Shown: positions 58,501 through 64,000 of the stretch, piece after piece
How the letters are laid out: each line of letters begins with the position of its first letter
How positions within the stretch are numbered: position 1 is the first letter of the stretch
NCBI RefSeq assembly: GCF_028009165.1
Contig: NC_079246.1
Location: 2,728,001 to 2,792,000 of the forward strand
Source: Akanthomyces muscarius
Lineage: Eukaryota; Ascomycota; Sordariomycetes; Hypocreales; Cordycipitaceae
Length of the DNA stretch: 64,000 bases
Reading direction: 5' to 3'
Position numbers and translations under genes: made by a program
Notes under the pieces: generated by a model
Told to the model about the DNA's origin: nothing
Databases searched by the model: none
The model's input: only the letters and a program-made list of their open reading frames with translations

Positions 58501-61500
58501 ATGTCTGAACCACTTTCCAACAACGGAGGCGCTCCATCTGGGTTCGATCTTGCCGACACGGTCAGAACTCTGGCCTCGTCTTCAACTTCGGCCCGTGTGG
58601 CGCGGCTCCTGTCTCTTGACGAGACGATTGCACATTACAGTATGCTAAAGAAGCATCTGGACTGGTCAAGAATGCTAACCAATTCCAGAGCTCGATCAAG
58701 ACGACACACAAACTGTCCTTCAGTCCCTCCTCGCTACCGTTCCGATTTACCAAGACCGCGAATCGAGATTAGCCGTGCAGCGATGCCTGATATCCCTCGC
58801 TACTGCGAAGGCAGAAGCCAATAGTCTTGGCTCCATTGTCCAAGCTGTCCATGAAGAGAGCCAGAAGCAAGCAATTGCTACATCGACCGCGTTTGTCTGG
58901 GTTGAATGGTGCAGCGTTCTCATGCAGCATCTCGCCGGGACTCACGAATGGGAGACTTTCGGAGAAGGCATTCTCCTTTCAGACGCCGGAGTATTGGAGA
59001 AATGCCTTCAACATCCGTTAAAGCATGGTATTGCTCGATCGGCTCTAGTTGTAACCCGACGTGCATTTCGAAAGCTCTTTGGCATGCCTAACACTGGCAA
59101 AAAAGCTCTGGAAGCTGCCATCAAAGTCTTGACTTCAAAGCAAACACAGCCTACAGCCAAGCATTCCTTGATACTGGGCGTCATTGCTGGAGTGTGCGCT
59201 CGCTCTCCTCTGCTGAAAACAATGTTTGCTCCATTGAAGTCGAGTTACTACGAGTTTTATACTAGAGAGGTGATCGGTTCGCGCGTAACCATACCCATCC
59301 ACATTGCTGATGGCCTAGGCGACTTCTTCGCCGCGTTTGCGACTCGAGAAGAGCTCAACGCAGAAATTATGCCAAACATTGAGAAGGGACTGCTGCGGTC
59401 CCCAGAAATCATACTGACGGGCGTCTTGAAACCGCTCATCAGCTCACTTCCGAAAGAGCTCGATATGACGGAAACTCTAGAAAAGAGTCTTCTCAAGCCA
59501 ATTACCTCAAACCTCAAATCGACGAATGCATCAATTCGAGACGCTTCCGTCAGCGTCTTTTGCGTTGCAATTACGCATTGTCAAGACCAGAAAGGCATCG
59601 ACCGCATAATACAAGAAATTTCCAGCCCCTTGAAAGCGGGCAAGGTTGCTTCTGCCGACCACCGCATCCTCTACGCCTCTATGCTTGAGAGTATTCCGCT
59701 GTCCGCCACTGCCTCGGAAGCTGTTTCTACGGCCCTTGCAGCTGTCGCGTCAAAAGAGGGCAACGAGGCAGCGCTCTCTGCTGAGCTTCGAGCTCTAGGC
59801 AGAGCAGTTGCTTTCATATTGAAAAGTGATAGCACTGTTCCTACAGCTATCCAGGAGGCATTAGCAAAGGGTCTTGCAGACAAAAAGGCGCCCGTCAGAA
59901 AGCTGTGGATCTTGACTGCAGGGCAGGTCTTGTGGAGCAACATTGATGCTCCATCAGTAAACAACTCCATTTCATGCGTTGAAGCCATTATACCGAAGCT
60001 AGTAACTACTCTTGAAGAGGTTGCGTTGAATCCTGCAACGGCTGCGCAGAGTGGATTGATAGTCGGTGCTTACGTTCTCATGGCTCTGCATGATAGGCTC
60101 AAACGTCAATATCAGGATTCCAATGTGGCACAACTCTTGGCCAAAGCAGACATAACCGACAGAGCTCTCAATGTCACAGACAAGCATCCGATTTTATTAA
60201 GCGCGAGAGTTTATAACAAGTCCACTACCGAGGAAGATCTAACATGGCTCCTCCGCGCTCTCTCTGCATCATCGGAACACCTCACGGCCGAAACAAGTGA
60301 AGCTACCCCACTTGCATGGGCCGAAGCCATTGCATACCTCATTTCTGGTCCTTCTGTTGGACCCGTCGTGCAGAGGAGCGCTGCGCAGGCTCTGTCAAAA
60401 CTGTACGCAGAAAGACCCGGCGTTATTTCTGACTTTATTGTCGATGGGTTGTGGAATGTCCTTGGCCAGCTACATAATAGCGAGAAAGAGGTGAAGCAGG
60501 AAAGCCCAAATTTTGGCAAAGTGCTTCGATCGATATCCTTGGATCCCATAGATATGCCAAAGAAGGATGATCCGGAAATCAAAGACCAATTGGAAGAGCA
60601 AGCATGCTCAATGATTGTTTTGGCGCGACCAGAACTTGTTCCAAACTCCAATTGGATCGATACCGTTATTCGAATGGGAATTGATCCTGGCGAATTGGCG
60701 CGCAGACATCGTGATACTCTGATAGGAGAGATCGGAGCCAGAACTGCACCGGAGCAGGTAAGTCCTACTAATTTGGTATCCTCAATTAGATGAAGCTAAT
60801 AATTCGGCATCAGCCTGCAACTGTTAAGCAAGCGGCATACAATGCCGCGGCCGAGCTCGCATTTGTCGCCCCGCATGTAGTTGTTCCTCGACTGCTGGAG
60901 CTGATTGGGCGAGATTTGAACTCTGACAGCCTTCGCTCTATTGGCCCGCTCGAGATGGCCATTTCGCGAACACCCGAAGGGACATACTTTGTGGATATCC
61001 TAGGGAAGAAGGCGAAGAGCGCTGCACCAAGCAAGAAAAGCGCAGCGGGTGATATAGCTGACTGGGAGCAAGACGCGCGAAGGCAAATTGAGCAAAGAAA
61101 GACCCAGAGCAAGAAACTCTCGGCAGAAGAGGCGTCGAAAGTAAATGCTCAGTTGAAGAAAGAAACTGGCGTCCGGGAATCGGTTCGAGAGCTGCAAGCC
61201 AGGATCAACCGCGGCATTGGTATTATCGAAGCACTGGCTACTGGGCCCCCAACAGATGCTACTTTGTGGCTTGGCCAGTCTGTCAAGCTTTTGCTTGGTG
61301 CTATTGAGGAAGGCGCTTCTTTCGTCGTTGGAGAGGTCGTCGCAACAGCCTTCTTGAAGTGCTCTGAGAAAATCTCCGTAAGACTCGGAGCCATGCGGCC
61401 TTTCATTGGTGCTGCTACGCTGCGACTCCACGAGGTGGCCTTGCCAGAAAGCTATTGTGAAGAGTCCCTCGAGGATCTCGTAACAAGAACCCTTTACCGA

Positions 61501-64000
61501 CTCAGATTTGCCGGTGAGCAACGGCCCTTCGACGTTGCTACACTCACCTACGTGTTGCCTCTTCTCTTGAATATTTTACGCACTGGTGGCGTTGGCGTAA
61601 CAGATGATGATCGCGACGCTCAAGTTGTCCTGGCTGTGGAAGTCATTTCTTTCCACACTGATGTTTGCGTGGATGAATCTCTGCCGCGTGCCGAGGTTAT
61701 TACGACTTTGGTGAATGCAATGCAACGGTACACGCAACACTACAAGATCATCAAAGACTGTTTTGCAGATATCTGCCGCTGCATTGCTCCCAACATCAGC
61801 CAGGATGAGATGCGTGTGCTGGCCAAGGGATCGACTGTTCCCTCCGGTACAGTCCGTACAACTATCTTGCAGTCAATCAGTGCAGATGTTGACATGACTG
61901 AATTGCAATATTCCGCTGAGATATGGCTAGCATGCCACGATGACCTGGAAGAAAACAGAGAGCTTGGCCGCGAGATTTGGGAAGAAAGCGATTTCGCGAT
62001 TAAGGAATTTGCTATTGCTACTTTGGTGCCCTACTTGGAGAGCAAAGATGCACAGTTGCGCAGAGCAGCCGCCCGATCGCTTGCTGAAGCAGCCGCCTTA
62101 CAGAAGAGCTCTATTGAACCTCTACTGTCGCAGCTGAAGACATCGTACATCGATCTTGCCAGGCCACGAGCGCAGAAGCTTGATGAATATGGCATTCCTA
62201 TCAAGATGGATCTGTCTGATCCCTGGGAAGCCAGACAGGGCATTGCCACTACATTTAAAGAGCTATCTTCTGTGCTCAGCAATACGCAGCTGGAAGCGCT
62301 CTTTGTTTATCTCATAGAGTCTGGCCCCTTTGCCGATGTTAACAGCAATGTGCGTGGCGAAATGTTGGACGCTGCTCTACGGGCTATTGATACCCACGGC
62401 AAGGCCATGGTTGAGAATCTGATGAAGCGATTCGAGGCGACTCTCGAGAATGGAGACAAGAGCAGTGACGCCGCGGATCGATTGAGCGAAGCCGTCATTA
62501 TTTGTTACGGTGCGCTTGCAAGCCATCTTCGACCCGGAGATGCCAAGATTCCGATTGTCATCCAGCGCCTCTTGGCCACACTTAGCACACCGTCCGAGAC
62601 CGTGCAATTTGCAATTGCGGAATGCCTCCCTCCACTCATCAAAGCATGCCCTGAGAGGACATCCAAATACATCGAGCAAATTATGGACGAGCTTCTCAAC
62701 TCAAAGCAATACGCGGTGCAGAGAGGAGCAGCGTATGGCTTGGCCGGTGCTGTTCAAGGCCGAGGAATCGGATCGCTCCGTGAGTATCGCATCATATCTA
62801 ATCTCAACGCAGCGATGGACAACAAAAAGGACGCACAGCAAAGAGAAGCGGCACTTATTGCATTCGAGCTTCTTTCAACCATTCTTGGAAAATTATTCGA
62901 GCCATATGTCATCCAAATTGTCCCCCAGCTTCTAGGCGGATTTGGTGACAGCAATGGAGATGTTCGCGATGCCTGCTTGGCGGCTGCGAAAGCTTGCTTT
63001 GGCAAACTTAGCTCTTATGGTGTCAAGAAGATCATGCCGACGCTTCTCAACGGCCTTGACGATCAGCAATGGAGAAGTAAGCGCGGCGCTTGCGATTTGC
63101 TTGGCGCAATGGCCTATCTTGATCCGAACCAGCTCGCTACTAGCTTGCCGGACATTATCCCCCCTCTTACTGGTGTGTTAAACGACAGCCACAAGGAAGT
63201 ACGTGCAGCGGCAAACCGGAGTTTGAAGCGATTTGGTGAGGTGATCAACAACCCCGAAATCAAGAGCTTGGTTGATATTCTCCTGAAAGCTTTGAGCGAC
63301 CCTACCAAATACACTGACGAAGCTCTTGATTCCCTCATCAAAGTACAGTTCGTGCATTATCTAGATGCACCTTCTCTCGCTCTGGTAACAAGGATACTCC
63401 AGAGAGGCCTTGGCGACCGCTCCAACACCAAGCGCAAAGCTGCCCAGGTTATCGGCAGTCTGGCTCATTTGACCGAGAAGAAAGATATCATTGTACACCT
63501 TCCCATTCTGGTTGCCGGCCTGAAAGTTGCTGCAGTTGACCCCGTCCCCACAACAAGAGCGACGGCTTCCAGAGCATTGGGCTCACTCGTTGAGAAGCTC
63601 GGAGAGGATGCTCTTCCTGATCTTATTCCTGGCTTGATGCAGACACTGAAGTCTGATACTGGTGCTGGCGACCGCCTTGGCTCTGCTCAAGCTCTAAGTG
63701 AAGTTCTGGCTGGGCTTGGAACAACAAGACTGGAGGAGACACTGCCTACAATCTTGCAAAATGTCGACTCTTCTAAGGCGGCTGTCAGAGAAGGGTTCAT
63801 GTCTCTCTTCATATTCCTTCCTGTTTGCTTTGGCAATAGTTTTGCCAACTACCTGGGCCGTATCGTTCCACCCATTCTTGCTGGCCTCGCTGACGATGTC
63901 GAGTCAATTCGAGATACCGCTCTGCGCGCTGGCCGCCTTTTGGTCAAAAATTTTGCGGTCCGCGCTGTCGACCTTCTCTTGCCAGAGCTGGAACGTGGCT
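58501..64000 (+). CDS. GCN1: GCN1, activator of the eIF2-alpha kinase Gcn2, 3' end missing
   Basis: Exons 58501-58639, 58689-60757 and 60814 to the window end, about 1798 codons, so roughly the first two thirds of a protein usually near 2650 aa. Long HEAT-repeat array throughout. Exon 2 begins KLDQDDTQTVLQSLLATVPIYQDRESRLAVQRCL; exon 3 holds DWEQDARRQIEQRKTQSKKLSAEEASKVNAQL, a charged helix typical of GCN1, then the segment leading to the eEF3-like region (GAAYGLAGAVQGRGIG; SHKEVRAAANRSLKRFGEVI). GCN1 sits on collided or uncharged-tRNA-bound ribosomes and, with Gcn20, delivers the signal to Gcn2. The RWD-binding part lies beyond the window. Introns have GTATGC...CCAG and GTAAGT...CAG ends. 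Confidence 0.93.

Overview
The window is nuclear DNA of a filamentous ascomycete, most probably a Sordariomycete and perhaps Hypocreales. The evidence is short 50-90 bp GT-AG introns with CTAAC/CTGAC branch sites, compact housekeeping genes, two Zn(II)2Cys6 regulators, a CFEM membrane protein, and intergenic DNA with TACC/GGTA and TACGGAGTA-type simple sequence. The order assignment is an inference from gene content and could not be tested here. Exon models were built by hand from reading frame, splice signals and family knowledge.

Left part (1-12.5 kb): the 5' portion of a Zn2Cys6 regulator (minus, cut by the window start), a 5.1 kb gene-poor stretch with a small inverted-repeat element, a QutR-type quinate-repressor-like protein with a decayed kinase-like domain (minus), and another 3.7 kb gene-poor stretch. 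12.5-22.8 kb: a NASP/Sim3-type histone chaperone (plus), then MPP10 (U3 snoRNP), an RNF10/Mag2-like RING protein and a Crp1-like glycogen-binding-domain protein, all on minus. 24.8-30.6 kb: a secreted GH89 alpha-N-acetylglucosaminidase (minus) and a membrane-anchored GH114 enzyme resembling Ega3 (plus).

30.7-37.7 kb looks like a partial L-rhamnose catabolic cluster: a Zn2Cys6 regulator (minus) diverges from L-rhamnonate dehydratase (LRA3 type), followed by L-rhamnose 1-dehydrogenase (LRA1 type). The lactonase and aldolase steps are not in the window. Next comes a HAD-family hydrolase (39.7-41.0 kb). 41.3-45.2 kb is dense: a divergent Rad51-paralogue-like gene starts 14 bp from a SOM1-like gene, and COX9 shares a 280 bp divergent promoter with mitochondrial ribosomal protein uL22m. 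A CFEM single-pass membrane protein (minus) and a 2.8 kb gap holding a perfect 44 bp palindrome follow.

The right end (49.4-64 kb) is RNA and translation biology: a PRP24/SART3-like U4/U6 recycling factor, a DHX29-like DEVH helicase (7 exons, minus) and GCN1 (plus, running off the end). DHX29 and GCN1 are divergent from one 0.94 kb region. No rRNA, tRNA, CRISPR array or intact transposon was recognised. I did not find a clearly new biological system. The items most worth a second look are the rhamnose mini-cluster, the Rad51-like/SOM1 head-to-head pair, the palindrome, the inverted-repeat element and the decayed QutR-like protein.
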